From: CAWGXZ01 sp963826695
GTDB lineage: Bacteria; Pseudomonadota; Gammaproteobacteria; Burkholderiales; Burkholderiaceae_C
Length of the DNA stretch: 64,000 bases
Direction of reading: 5' to 3'
NCBI GenBank assembly: GCA_963826695.1
Contig: CAWGXZ010000007.1
Coordinates: 1-64,000 of the forward strand
Below, piece by piece: positions 18,800-27,809 of the stretch. Positions within the stretch are counted from its first letter, which is position 1; the number at the start of each line of letters is the position of its first letter. The translations under genes and the position numbers were made by a program. The notes under the pieces were generated by a model that ran no database searches, was not told the origin of the DNA, and saw nothing but the letters and a program-made list of their open reading frames with translations.

Positions 18800-19783
18800 A
18801 TGAAAGAACGCAGCCTACCGCCTCTTCGCCGGCGTTTGCTTTTGACGGCGGCCGCGTCACTGTGGCTGCCGATCGCAGCGGTGGCGCAGACCTTTCCGAG
18901 CAAGCCGATTCGCCTGGTCGTGCCCTATGCAGCAGGGGGTGGCGCCGACGCCAACGCACGCATGCTCGCGCAGCCCATGTCCGCGCTGCTGGGGCAGCCA
19001 GTCGTGATCGAGAACCGTCCCGGTGCCAGTGGCATCCTGGCGGCACAGGCCGTGTTGCAGGCGCCGGCCGATGGCCACACACTGCTGTTCGACGCCTTCC
19101 CCTACGCCGTCAATGCGGTGCTTCGCAAGCTGCCATTCGATCCGCTGAAGGACCTCGTGCCGATTTCGCAGGCGGTCAACATGCCCAACATCCTGGTCGT
19201 GCCGATCAGTGCGCCTTACAAGACGCTCAAGGAACTCGTCGACTTCGCCCGAGCCAATCCGGGGCGACTCGATTACGCGTCGTATGGTGCTGGCGGGTCC
19301 GCCCATCTGGCTGCCGAAATGCTCGAGCGCGACGCCGGGATCCAGTGGGTTCATGTGCCTTACAAGGGTGGCGCGCCGGCCATCACCGATTTGCTGGGCG
19401 GGCAGGTGGCGGCGTACTTCGCAAACCCGATATCGGGCCTTGGCTACGTCCAGTCGGGCCGCTTGCGAGCGCTGGCCACGACCGGCGCCCAGCGCATGGA
19501 AGCGTTGCGCGACGTGCCCACCGTCAAGGAGAGCGGCTACAAGGATTTCGAGGTGGTGGAGTGGAACGGCTTCTTCGCGCCGGTCGGCACACCTCAGCCC
19601 GTCATCGACCGGCTGGCAGCTGCGGTACGCGGTGCCACCCGCGACCCCGAGGTGCGCAAGCGGACGCTCGCGCTCGGCATCGAACCGGTGGGCAACTCGC
19701 CGCAAGAGTTCAGAGCGTTCCTCGATGGACAGATCGCGCGCTGGTCGGCGCTCGTGAAGACGAACAAGATCACCATGGAGTAG
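18800..19783 (+). CDS. Bug family tripartite tricarboxylate transporter substrate-binding protein
   Basis: Periplasmic binding protein, 327 residues. Signal: basic RRRLLLTAAASLWLPIAAVA. Motifs are KPIRLVVPYAAGGGAD near residue 35, VIENRPGASGILA near residue 66, APADGHTLLFD near residue 87, YASYGAGGSAHLAAEML near residue 160 and VHVPYKGGAPAITDL near residue 185. A GGGAGA ribosome site lies seven bases before the ATG. It follows the LysR-amidohydrolase scar on the same strand, so it was probably once part of an operon whose other members are lost. It converges on the amidohydrolase gene at 19839. Confidence 0.93.
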   Translation: MKERSLPPLRRRLLLTAAASLWLPIAAVAQTFPSKPIRLVVPYAAGGGADANARMLAQPMSALLGQPVVIENRPGASGILAAQAVLQAPADGHTLLFDAFPYAVNAVLRKLPFDPLKDLVPISQAVNMPNILVVPISAPYKTLKELVDFARANPGRLDYASYGAGGSAHLAAEMLERDAGIQWVHVPYKGGAPAITDLLGGQVAAYFANPISGLGYVQSGRLRALATTGAQRMEALRDVPTVKESGYKDFEVVEWNGFFAPVGTPQPVIDRLAAAVRGATRDPEVRKRTLALGIEPVGNSPQEFRAFLDGQIARWSALVKTNKITME

Positions 19784-19838
19784 CGCGACGGGCCACGTCC
19801 AAGGCGGTTCTCGGCCCCAAACACCGCTCGACGACGGT

Positions 19839-20711
19839 TCATCCGCGTGTCGCCATTTCTCCGGCGTCGGGGAAGTCGTAGAGCAGCGCTGGGTTGTCGA
19901 CCAGAACACGGCGCCGCGTCGCATCGTCCGGCACCCATCGGCCGAGCAGGTCGAGCAGGTGGGCGTCGTCGGGTTTGTGCAGCGGCTCGGTGCTGTGGGG
20001 CCAGTCGCTCCCCCAAACCATGCGCTCGGGCGCCAGGCGCGCCCAGCGGCATGCCGTCTCGTCGAGCGCGGTATACGGCGCCGGCGCATCGAGGTAGGCG
20101 CCGGAGAGCTTGACCCAGGCACGCCCGGCCTCGAGGAGTTTCGCGACGACGCGAAAGGCCGGATGCGCTGCGTCCGCCGCGCCGAGACGCGCCCGGTGGT
20201 CGAACACCATGGGGCACGGCAAGCGCATCAGAAGCGCTTCGTGCTCGACGATCTGGTCGGCCGTCCAGTGCAACTGCACATGCCAGCCGAGCGCCTGCAC
20301 CCGCGCTGCAAGCGGCTCGACCATGTCGAAATTCGTCGCCGCCTGCTGCGGCGTGTAGAGCGTGAACCGGAGGCCACGGATGCCGCCGTCGTGCAGTGCC
20401 GCAAGCTGCGAATCGCTTGCGCCGGGGTGCAGCACCGCGACGCCTCGCGTGCGCTCGATGCCGAGCTGCGCGATCGCGTCGAGCGTCACGCGGTTGTCGG
20501 TGCCGTAGTTGCGCGGCGTCACCACGACGGTGCGTTGCGTTCCGAGCCGCTGCTGGATAAGCCGGTAGTCCTCGGCAGTCGCCCGCTCGACCAGTTCGCC
20601 CGTGTGGGCGAAACGCCGGTCGAACACATGCATGTGCGAGTCGCAGGCGAATGCCGGTACTGTCAGCAGCGGCCGAGCGCTGCCCGCCGTGTTCGGAAAG
20701 TCAGGCGTCAC
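19839..20711 (-). CDS. Amidohydrolase family protein (LigI/PDC-lactonase-like)
   Basis: Amidohydrolase-2 family hydrolase, 290 residues. Metal motif CDSHMHVFD near residue 22, then VVVTPRNYGTDNR near residue 60, GGIRGLRFTLY near residue 107, MVFDHRARLG near residue 166, LSGAYLDA near residue 200 and WGSDWPHS near residue 235 with the metal aspartate. The start is GTG at 20711, which overlaps the CoA-transferase stop as GTGA. Last gene of the four-gene operon lyase, Bug, CoA-transferase, amidohydrolase. A lactone- or ring-opening role is inferred from the family only. Confidence 0.88.
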   Translation of the reverse strand: MTPDFPNTAGSARPLLTVPAFACDSHMHVFDRRFAHTGELVERATAEDYRLIQQRLGTQRTVVVTPRNYGTDNRVTLDAIAQLGIERTRGVAVLHPGASDSQLAALHDGGIRGLRFTLYTPQQAATNFDMVEPLAARVQALGWHVQLHWTADQIVEHEALLMRLPCPMVFDHRARLGAADAAHPAFRVVAKLLEAGRAWVKLSGAYLDAPAPYTALDETACRWARLAPERMVWGSDWPHSTEPLHKPDDAHLLDLLGRWVPDDATRRRVLVDNPALLYDFPDAGEMATRG

Positions 20712-21874
20712 GGCTTCGCCGCGAGGTCGAGCGTCGCCAGTACGTCTTCCGTGTGCTGCCCGAGCGTCGGCGCCGCAAAGGGCTGGGGCCCGGGCGTGCG
20801 TCCGAACTTCACCGGACGCGTGAAGCCGCGGTACGAGCCGAGCGTCGGATGCTCGATGGTCGCGACGAGATCCTCGGACTGCACCTGCGGATGGTCGAAC
20901 ATGTCCTCCACGGTGCGCGCGGCAGCGCACGGCACTTCGTCGCCGAACAGCGCCTCCCATTCGAGGGCGGTTCGCGCCTGCAAGGCTCGGTGCAGCATCG
21001 GCACGATCTCGTCGCGATGCGCAGCACGCTTCCTCACGCTGTCGTAGCGCTCGTCGGTGGCCAGCGCCTGAAGCCCGGTTTTCTCGCACAGCGCCCGGAA
21101 GAAATGCGGCGTGTTCGCCGAGATGTAGAGGAAACCCTGCTTCGTCGGGTGCAGCCCGGTGATGCCGCCCGAACGCATGTCGCGCCCGACGTCCTTCGGT
21201 TCGCCTGCAGCCCAGACCATGCGCGCCGACTGCATCGCGAGCGCCGAGCGCAACAGCGACACGCCGACGTACTGGCCCCGGCCGCTCTTCTCGCGCTCGT
21301 AGAGCGCCGACGACACGCCCGCCGAGACCAGCGCCGCGGCGTAGTAATCCACGACCGAGCCGTAGATGATCTCCGGCACGTCGCCGCGTTTGCCCTGCAG
21401 CGTGCACATCCCCGTCATCGTCTGCAGCACCTGGTCGTAGCCCGCCTTGTCCTTCAGCGGGCCCGCGTCGCCGTAGCCGGTGACGGCGCAATAGATCAGC
21501 CGCGGGTTGTCGACTTCGAGCTGCTCGTAGGCGATGCCCAGGCGTGCCGGCACGCTGGGGCGGAAGTTGTGCACCAGCACGTCGGCGGTGCGCACCAGTG
21601 CCAGCAGCGCCTCTCGGCCTGCGGCCGACTTGAGGTCGAGCACGACGCCGACCTTGCTGCGATTGACGCCGATGAAAGCCCGGCTTTCGGCCTCCAGCGT
21701 CGACGGGTACTTGCGCAAGTTGTCGCCCGCCGGCGGCTCGATCTTGATGACCTCCGCGCCCTGGTCGGCGAGCAACGAGCAGCCGTAGGGCCCGGCGATG
21801 TAGGCGCTGAGGTCGAGAACGCGCAGTCCGCTGAGCGGCCCTGCCGGCCCCTTGTGTCGGGTGGACGGTGTCAT
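20708..21874 (-). CDS. CaiB/BaiF family (class III) CoA-transferase
   Basis: Transfers CoA between carboxylic acids. The 388-residue protein has the family N-terminus LSGLRVLDLSAYIAGPY near residue 14, ADQGAEVIKIEPPAGD near residue 36, the region RSKVGVVLDLKSAAG near residue 70 and the catalytic aspartate in YGDAGPLKDKAGYDQVLQ near residue 130. The start at 21874 (MTPSTRHKG) was chosen because upstream residues of the longer frame are low-complexity and lie in the Bug gene. It sits 13 bases after the Bug gene and overlaps the amidohydrolase gene by four bases. The acid it activates is unknown. Confidence 0.92.
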   Translation of the reverse strand: MTPSTRHKGPAGPLSGLRVLDLSAYIAGPYGCSLLADQGAEVIKIEPPAGDNLRKYPSTLEAESRAFIGVNRSKVGVVLDLKSAAGREALLALVRTADVLVHNFRPSVPARLGIAYEQLEVDNPRLIYCAVTGYGDAGPLKDKAGYDQVLQTMTGMCTLQGKRGDVPEIIYGSVVDYYAAALVSAGVSSALYEREKSGRGQYVGVSLLRSALAMQSARMVWAAGEPKDVGRDMRSGGITGLHPTKQGFLYISANTPHFFRALCEKTGLQALATDERYDSVRKRAAHRDEIVPMLHRALQARTALEWEALFGDEVPCAAARTVEDMFDHPQVQSEDLVATIEHPTLGSYRGFTRPVKFGRTPGPQPFAAPTLGQHTEDVLATLDLAAKP

Positions 21875-21887
21875 GGCGGGCAGCCCT

Positions 21888-22865
21888 CTATTCGGCGACG
21901 ATGTTCTGCTGCTTGGCCACCTTTTGCCAGCGCGGCACGTCGCTGGCAATGACCGCGGCGAACTGCGCCGGTGACATCGGCGTGGCAATGGCGCCCTCCT
22001 TCAGGAACGCCTCGCGCATTTCCGGCGAGACGAGCACCTTGTTCACCTCCGCGTTGAGCTGGGCGACGATGGCCGGCGGTGTGCCGGCCGGCGCGAGCAG
22101 CCCCCACCAGAGTTCGAACTCGTAGCCGGGTACGACGTCGGCCATCGGTGGCAGGTCGGGGGCGATCGGACTGGGTTTCAGACTCGTGATGCCGACCGCC
22201 TTGATGCGCCCGCTGCGCACCTGCGACAGCAGCGAGGGGCCGCTCGCAATCAGCAACTGCGTCTCGCCGCCGATCAGCCCGGTCACCGCGGGCCCCATCC
22301 CGCGATACGGGACGTGGACGATGAAGGTGCCGGTGGCCGCCTTCAGCATCTCGGTTGCGAACTGGTTGCTGCTGCCGATACCCGATGACGCGTAGTTCAG
22401 CTTGCCGGGCTGCTTCTTGATGGTCGCGATCAGCTCGGCCGGCGTCTTCACCGGCACCGCGTTGCTGACGGCAACGATGAACGGGCCCTTCGCAAACATC
22501 GCCACCGGCACGAAGCTCTTGACAGGGTCGAACGGCATCTTCGGCTGGATCGCCGCGTTGGTCGTCATGCTCGACGACACGGCCGCGAGCGTGTAACCGT
22601 CGGCAGCGGCCTTGGCAACCTGCGCCGTGCCGGTGTTGCCACTGGCGCCGGGGCGGTTGTCGATGACGACCGTCTGCTTCAGCGAATCACCGAGCGCCTT
22701 GCCCACGATGCGGGCGAAGGTGTCGTTCGATCCCCCGGGCGGGTACGGGACGACGATGGTGATCGGCTTGTTCGGGTAGGCCTCCTGGGCGTGAACCGCA
22801 ACGGCTGACAACAGCGCGGTGGTGGCGAGTACGGTCAGGCGCAGGCGGTAGCGGGCGGTGTGCAT
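21888..22865 (-). CDS. Bug family tripartite tricarboxylate transporter substrate-binding protein
   Basis: Periplasmic binding protein, 325 residues. Signal peptide LTVLATTALLSAVAVHA. Motifs: KPITIVVPYPPGGSND near residue 33, VVIDNRPGASGNTG near residue 64, AADGYTLAAVS near residue 87, YASSGIGSSNQFATEML near residue 160 and VHVPYRGMGPAVTGL near residue 184. It lies between the CitE-like lyase gene (12-base gap) and the CoA-transferase gene, so the ligand it binds is probably the operon's substrate. No cognate membrane subunits are present. Confidence 0.93.
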   Translation of the reverse strand: MHTARYRLRLTVLATTALLSAVAVHAQEAYPNKPITIVVPYPPGGSNDTFARIVGKALGDSLKQTVVIDNRPGASGNTGTAQVAKAAADGYTLAAVSSSMTTNAAIQPKMPFDPVKSFVPVAMFAKGPFIVAVSNAVPVKTPAELIATIKKQPGKLNYASSGIGSSNQFATEMLKAATGTFIVHVPYRGMGPAVTGLIGGETQLLIASGPSLLSQVRSGRIKAVGITSLKPSPIAPDLPPMADVVPGYEFELWWGLLAPAGTPPAIVAQLNAEVNKVLVSPEMREAFLKEGAIATPMSPAQFAAVIASDVPRWQKVAKQQNIVAE

Positions 22866-22877
22866 AGGGGTCTCGAT

Positions 22878-23759
22878 TCAATTCGGAACAAGGTGGAGCC
22901 TGCGCGCAACGGCGAGCGTCTGTTCTGCGCGGGCGATGAAAGGCGGGTCGACCATCTTGCCGTCGACGACGAAGGCGCCGGTGCCGCCCTGCTGCGCTTC
23001 GCGCGCGGCGGCGACGACCTTCAGCGCGTGCGCGATCTCGGCGTCATCGGGCCGGAAGGCCTCGTTGGCGAGCGCAACCTGGCTGGGGTGGATGCAGCTC
23101 TTGCCGAGGAAGCCGAGCCGGCGCGCCAGCGCAGCCTCGGCGCGATAGCCGTCGGCATCGCGAATATCGGCGAAGGCGCCGTCATAGGCGAAGACCCCGG
23201 CCTCGCCCGCCGCCATGCGCAACGCGAACATCGCTTGTGCGATCGCCTGCGGCTCGCGCCGCGCGATATCGAGCGGCTCGAAGAGGTCGCCCAACCCGAG
23301 CTGCAGACCCCTGACACGGGGATGGGCGGCAGCAAGGCGCGCAGCCTGGCGCAGTGCCTTCGGCGTCTCGACATTCAGCAGCAGGCCGACCGGGCGGTCC
23401 GTCCCCTCGCGAAAGCCGTTTGTCCGCTCGGCGCGCTCGACTGCCTCGGCCACCGCGATCACGTCCTCGACGCGCTCCGCCTTCGGAAGGTTGAGCAGCG
23501 CGAGACCCGGTTGCACCACGGCATCCACGTCGGCTTCGAAGTGAGGCGAGTCGAAGGCATTGACGCGGACGATAAGAACCTTGTCGCTCGCGCGCGCTGC
23601 CTGCGACGGGAAGAAGGTGCGCAGCAGCTGCCGGGCCTCGGCCTTGCGCGCCTCGACGACCGAATCCTCGAGGTCGAATGACAGGGCGTCAGCGTCGCCA
23701 TCCAGCGCCTTCTGGAAGAGCTCAGGCCGTGAGCCCGGGACGAAAAGTTTGCTTCTCAT
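22878..23759 (-). CDS. HpcH/HpaI aldolase/citrate lyase (CitE-like) family protein
   Basis: Stand-alone CitE-like enzyme, 293 residues. N-terminus RSKLFVPGSRPELFQKAL, then DALSFDLEDSVVEARKAEAR near residue 25, the arginine in VLIVRVNAFDS near residue 65, metal-binding glutamate in LLNVETPKALRQA near residue 127 and aspartate in LQLGLGDLFEPLDI near residue 152. The end GKSCIHPSQVALANEAF near residue 220 is typical. Family members cleave or form malyl-, citramalyl- or related CoA esters. As it is transcribed with a CoA-transferase gene, it probably cleaves a CoA ester made in the same pathway. First gene of the operon, divergent from a LysR gene. Confidence 0.92.
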   Translation of the reverse strand: MRSKLFVPGSRPELFQKALDGDADALSFDLEDSVVEARKAEARQLLRTFFPSQAARASDKVLIVRVNAFDSPHFEADVDAVVQPGLALLNLPKAERVEDVIAVAEAVERAERTNGFREGTDRPVGLLLNVETPKALRQAARLAAAHPRVRGLQLGLGDLFEPLDIARREPQAIAQAMFALRMAAGEAGVFAYDGAFADIRDADGYRAEAALARRLGFLGKSCIHPSQVALANEAFRPDDAEIAHALKVVAAAREAQQGGTGAFVVDGKMVDPPFIARAEQTLAVARRLHLVPN

Positions 23760-23796
23760 GTCACCAGTTTAGGGTGGTGCATCCGAAGATAAAAGT

Positions 23797-23811
23797 ATCA
23801 GCGTCTGCGAT
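23797..23811. promoter_or_regulatory. Candidate LysR-type operator (T-N11-A)
   Basis: ATC, nine bases, GAT: an interrupted dyad containing T-N11-A in the 74-base spacer between the divergent LysR and lyase genes. LysR proteins typically bind such sites and control both directions. The motif is short and common, so this is a placement guess supported by position. Confidence 0.4.
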
Positions 23812-23833
23812 CAATCAATAGAAAATGTTTTAA

Positions 23834-24709
23834 GTGGAAACGAGCTATCTCACCACTTTTCTTCTCGTCGTCGACGCCGGCTCGATGTCGGAAGCGGCGC
23901 GCCGGCAGGACCTCACGCCCGCGGCCATCGCGCAGCAGGTGCGCGTGCTCGAAAAGGAGCTCGGCGCGCCGCTGCTCGCGCGTGCGGGCCGCACCGTCGT
24001 TCCGACTGAAGCGGGCCACCGGTTGGTGGAACGCGCCCGCAGGCTGACCCGCGAGTTCGATGAACTGAAAGCGGCCGTCAACGAGCAGGCAGCGAGCGGC
24101 GAGTTGCGACTCGGAACGATCAACACGGCCCTGCACAGCCTGCTACCCGAGATGCTGGCCGGCTTTGTGAAGGTCTTCCCCGACGTGCGCGTGCGAATTC
24201 GCTCGGCGCTCTCGGCGGAGCTTTTCGGCGCCGTGCAGCAGGGCGAGCTGGAGGTTGCAATTTGCCTGCACCCGGCGTTCGGACTGCCCAAGACGCTCCG
24301 CTGGGAACCATTGCGCGACGAGCCCCTGACTTTGCTGGCGCCCCGTCGCTGGGCCGAGCGCGACCCTCACGAGCTTCTCGCCAACGAGCCGCTGATCCGC
24401 TACGACCGCCTGCTTGCCGGCGGCAAGCAGGCAGACCGGTACCTGCGCAAGGCGGGCATCACGCCGCGAGAACGGTTCGAGCTGGGTTCCCTGACAGCGA
24501 TCGCCATGCTTGTCGATCGAGGGCTCGGCGTTTCGCTGGCCCCCGACGCAGCGACACCCTGGGTTCAGGGGTTGCGGGTGGCCAAGATCGCCCTGCCCGG
24601 CTCCTCGGAAGCAAGACAGCTCGGAATCCTGTGGGAGAGGGCCTCGGCAAAAGGTCGCTTGATCGACACGCTGGTGCGTGAGGGAAGGCGCTTGGTGTCG
24701 CGCAATTGA
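23834..24709 (+). CDS. LysR family transcriptional regulator
   Basis: LysR-type regulator, 291 residues. The helix-turn-helix spans residues about 5-60 (FLLVVDAGSMSEAARRQDLT, then AAIAQQVRVLEKELGAPLL). The periplasmic-binding-protein-like effector domain follows from about residue 90 (GELRLGTINTALHSLLPEML). Start GTG at 23834. It is divergent from the lyase-Bug-CoA-transferase-amidohydrolase operon and is its probable regulator, with one pathway acid as likely inducer. Its stop codon lies directly at the left edge of the hsdM remnant. Confidence 0.93.
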   Translation: METSYLTTFLLVVDAGSMSEAARRQDLTPAAIAQQVRVLEKELGAPLLARAGRTVVPTEAGHRLVERARRLTREFDELKAAVNEQAASGELRLGTINTALHSLLPEMLAGFVKVFPDVRVRIRSALSAELFGAVQQGELEVAICLHPAFGLPKTLRWEPLRDEPLTLLAPRRWAERDPHELLANEPLIRYDRLLAGGKQADRYLRKAGITPRERFELGSLTAIAMLVDRGLGVSLAPDAATPWVQGLRVAKIALPGSSEARQLGILWERASAKGRLIDTLVREGRRLVSRN

Positions 24710-24710
24710 G

Positions 24711-26539
24711 CCACTCCGCGACTCACAGCTCCGGTACGAGCGCGTGATGCTGCCCCATGACGGTGCTGCGCCGCTTCGACTGCGTGCTTGCGGCGACGAA
24801 AGCGAAGGTCCTGGCCGAGCACGCACGCGCTCAAGGGCGGCAAGGTCGAAGGTCGAGCGCCCTGGACCAGTCGCTTGAACAAGGCCGCCGGCCAGCGCTT
24901 CCACAACCACTCGCCGCTCGACTTCGAGAAGCTCAAGGGCGACCCCGACAACATCGCGCAGCACCTGGTCAGCTACATCAAGGGCTTCTCGAAGAACGTC
25001 CGCGACATCTTCGACTTCTTCGAGTTCGAGAACGAGATCGAGCAGCATGCGCGAGGGGAACATCCTCTACCTCATCGTCTCCAAGTTCTGCGACGTCGAT
25101 CTGCACCCGGACGCAGTGTCGACAACGATCGCAGATGGGGCTCATCTTCGAGAATCTCATCCGGCGCTTCAACGAAGCTGGCCAACGAGACCGCGGGCGA
25201 CCACTTCACGCCGCGCGAGGTCATCCAGCTCATGGTCAACCTCCTGTTCATCGACGACGACGAGATGCTCGCCACGCCGGGCACCGTGCGCAACCTGCTC
25301 GACCCGGCGTGCGGCACGGGCGGCATGCTGTCCGAGGCGCAGAACTACCTGCGCGAGCACCACGGCGCGGCCAGGCTCTACGTCTACGGGCAGGACTACA
25401 ACAAGCGCGCGTTCGCCACTGCCGCGTCCGACATGCTCATGAAGCAGGTGGACCACAACGGCGCCGGCAACAACGTGCGCTACGGCGACACGCTTCACCG
25501 AGGACCAGTTCGCGGGCGAGACGCTTCGACTACTTCCTCGCCAACCCGCCCTTCGGCGTGGACTGGAAGAAGCAGCAGAAGGAGATCCAGCACGAGCACG
25601 AGAAGCGCGGCTTCGACGGCCGCTTCGGCGCCGGGCTGCCGCGCGTGAACGACGGCTCGCTGCTCTTCCTGCAGCACATGATCGCCAAGTTCGAGCCGTG
25701 CAGCCCGGCGGAGCACAAGCACGGCTCGCGCGCTCGCCATCGTCTTCAACGGCTCGCCGCTCTTCACCGGCGGTGCGGGCTCGGGCGAGAGCGACATCCG
25801 CACGATGGATCATCGAGAACGACTGGCTCGAAGCCATCGTCGCCCTGCCCGAGCAGATGTTCTACAACACCGGCATCGGCACCTACATCTGGATCGTCAC
25901 CAACCGCAAGGAAAAGCGGCGCAAGGGCAAGATCCAGCTCGTCGATGCGCGCGACGTGTGGGCCGCGGGCGGTAGCGAGGACACCAAGCGCAGTCTCGGC
26001 GACAAGCGTCGGCACATCACCGTCCAGTCAGATTGACGAGATCGTCAAGCTCTACGGGCGGCAGACCGATTGCGACACCGTCCAAGACCTTCGACAACGC
26101 CGACTTCGGCTACACCCGCGTGACCGTCGAGCGGCCGCTGCGCCTGCGCTATCAGATGACGGTGGACGACAAGGCCCGCTTCCTCGATGCCTGCCCGCAC
26201 CTGCTGGACGACGTGCAGGCCATCGACAAGACGCTGGGCCGGGAGCTGCAGCTCAACTGGAACGCGACGTGGAGCCACATCGAGGACGTGCTGCACAAGC
26301 GTGAGTCGCGGTGGAAGGCGACCGAGCAGAAGCTCTTCCGCAGCGTCTTCACGCAGAGGGATCCCGAGTCCGAGCCGGTGTCCAAGAACGGGAGCGATGC
26401 AGGCTATGAGCCTGACGCGGACCTGCGCGATTTCGAGAACGTGCCGCTCAAGGAGGACATCGAGGCCTACTTCGAGCGCGAGGTGCGCCCGCATGTACCC
26501 GACGCCTGGATGGACCGAGCCAAGGACAAGGTCGGCTAG
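24711..26539 (+). pseudogene. hsdM: Type I restriction-modification methyltransferase subunit HsdM, truncated and frame-broken
   Basis: N6-adenine methyltransferase subunit of a type I system. It begins inside the gene (YERVMLP then TVLRRFDCVLAATKAK), lacking roughly the first 50 codons, and ends at AWMDRAKDKVG where the family continues YEI. Conserved motifs are intact: HFTPREVIQLMVNLLF, DPACGTGGMLSEAQNYL (SAM binding), FDYFLANPPFGVDWK (catalytic NPPF), FNGSPLFTGGAGSGES and MFYNTGIGTYIWIV. The reading frame changes eleven times, near 24755, 24828, 25048, 25128, 25177, 25493, 25518, 25731, 25803, 26026 and 26084. Every change reads as one extra base. No hsdS or hsdR is present. It sits between the LysR stop and an IS3 element. 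Confidence 0.88.
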
Positions 26540-26541
26540 CC

Positions 26542-26865
26542 ATGAACAAGTCGAACAAGTTTTCACCCGAGGTCCGTGAGCGCGCGGTGCGGATGGTGCA
26601 GGAGCACCGAGGGGAGTACCCGTCGCTGTGGGCGGCCATCGAATCGATCGCGCCGAAGATCGGCTGCGTGCCGCAGACGCTGCTGGAATGGGTCAAGCGC
26701 GAGCGAGGTCGATACCGGCGTGCGCGACGGCGTGACCACGGCCGAAGCGCAGCGCGTCAAGGACTCGAACGCGAGGTCAAGGAGCTGCGCCGGGCCAACG
26801 AGATCCTGAAGCTGGCCAGCGCGTTTTTCGCCCAGGCGGAGCTCGACCGCCGACTCAAGTCCTGA
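26542..26865 (+). pseudogene. IS3-family transposase orfA, two compensating indels
   Basis: Helix-turn-helix subunit of the transposase. FSPEVRERAVRMVQEHRGEY and the region to LLEWVKRE read normally. A short out-of-frame stretch follows (the expected EVDTGVRDGVTTAEAQRVKD lies in the next frame). The frame then returns for LEREVKELRRANEILKLASA. One insertion and one deletion flank the scrambled part at about 26700-26765. The leucine-zipper-like C-terminus is intact. Confidence 0.85.
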
Positions 26866-27773
26866 AGGACTTCATCGACCAGCACCGCGACACCTACGGG
26901 GTCGAGCCGATCTGCAAGGTCTTGCAGATCGCCCCGTCGGGGTATCGGCGCCATGCAGCGCTGCGACGCGAGCCGCAGAAGCGCTGCGCACGGGCACAGC
27001 GCGATGAGGTGCTGGTGCCCGCAGATCGAGCGTGTCTGGCAAGCCAACATGCAGGTCTACGGCGCCGACAAGGTCTGGCGGCAAATGAACCGCGAAGGCA
27101 TTGCGGTGGCGCGCTGCACCGTCGAGCGGTTGATGCGCCGGCCGGGCTGCGCGGCGTGATGCGTGGCAAGGTGGTGCGCACGACGATCAGCGACAGCAAG
27201 GCACCGTGTCCGCTGGACCGGGTCAACCGGCAGTTCCGGGCCGAGCGGCCGAACCAGCTCTGGGTCTCCGACTTCACGTACGTCTCGACCTGGCAGGGCT
27301 GGCTGTACGTGGCCTTCGTCATCGACGTGTTCGCCCGGCGCATCGTCGGGCTGGCGGGTCAGCAGTTCGATGCGAACGGACTTCGTGCTCGATGCGCTGG
27401 AGCAGGCGCTGTACGCCCGGCAGCCCGAGCGCGATCGCAGCCTGATCCACCACTCGGACCGCGGCTCGCAATACGTCTCGCATTCGCTACAGCGAGCGCT
27501 GGCCGAGGCCGGCATCGAGCCTCAGTGGGCAGCAAGGGCGACAGCTACGACAACGCGCTGGCCGAGACGATCAACGGGCTGTACAAGGCCGAACTGATTC
27601 ATCGCCGGGCACCCTGGAAGACCAAGGAAGCGGTGGAACTCGCAACCCTCGAATGGGTGGCCTGGTTCAACCACCATCGATTGCTGGAGCCCATCGGCTA
27701 CATCCCGCCGGCAGAAGCTGAGGCAAACTACTACCGGCAACTCGCCAGTCAGGCCGCCACGGTGGCGGCCTGA
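26862..27773 (+). pseudogene. IS3-family transposase orfB (DDE integrase), several frameshifts
   Basis: Catalytic subunit, overlapping orfA as in IS3 elements that use programmed frameshifting. All three acidic residues can be found: D in LWVSDFTYVSTW, D in LIHHSDRGSQYVS and E in NALAETINGLYKAELIHRR. The frame changes near 27010, 27145, 27345, 27480, 27505 and 27525, a mixture of single-base insertions and deletions. The C-terminus EPIGYIPPAEAEANYYRQL and the stop at 27773 are intact. Confidence 0.85.
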
Positions 27774-27809
27774 CTTAAACCAAACAGCCTCCAAGCAAGC
27801 CCAAATGAA

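Larger units (their letters stand above)
26540..27793 (+). mobile_element. IS3-family insertion sequence, broken, ends not complete
   Basis: Two overlapping transposase frames (orfA, orfB) of the IS3 family, similar to the group whose orfA begins MNKSNKFSPEVRERAVRMV. The left end is missing: orfA's ATG lies two bases after the truncated hsdM frame, with no room for a terminal repeat. On the right, CTTAAACCAAACAGCCTCCA follows the orfB stop and looks like the inner part of a terminal repeat that is cut short. No target-site duplication was recognised. Both frames carry indels, so it is not functional as read. Confidence 0.85.

Noticed and set aside
26700..26865. Intact IS3 orfA
   Set aside because: The frame is open throughout, but about 20 codons are scrambled between two compensating indels, so it is not intact.
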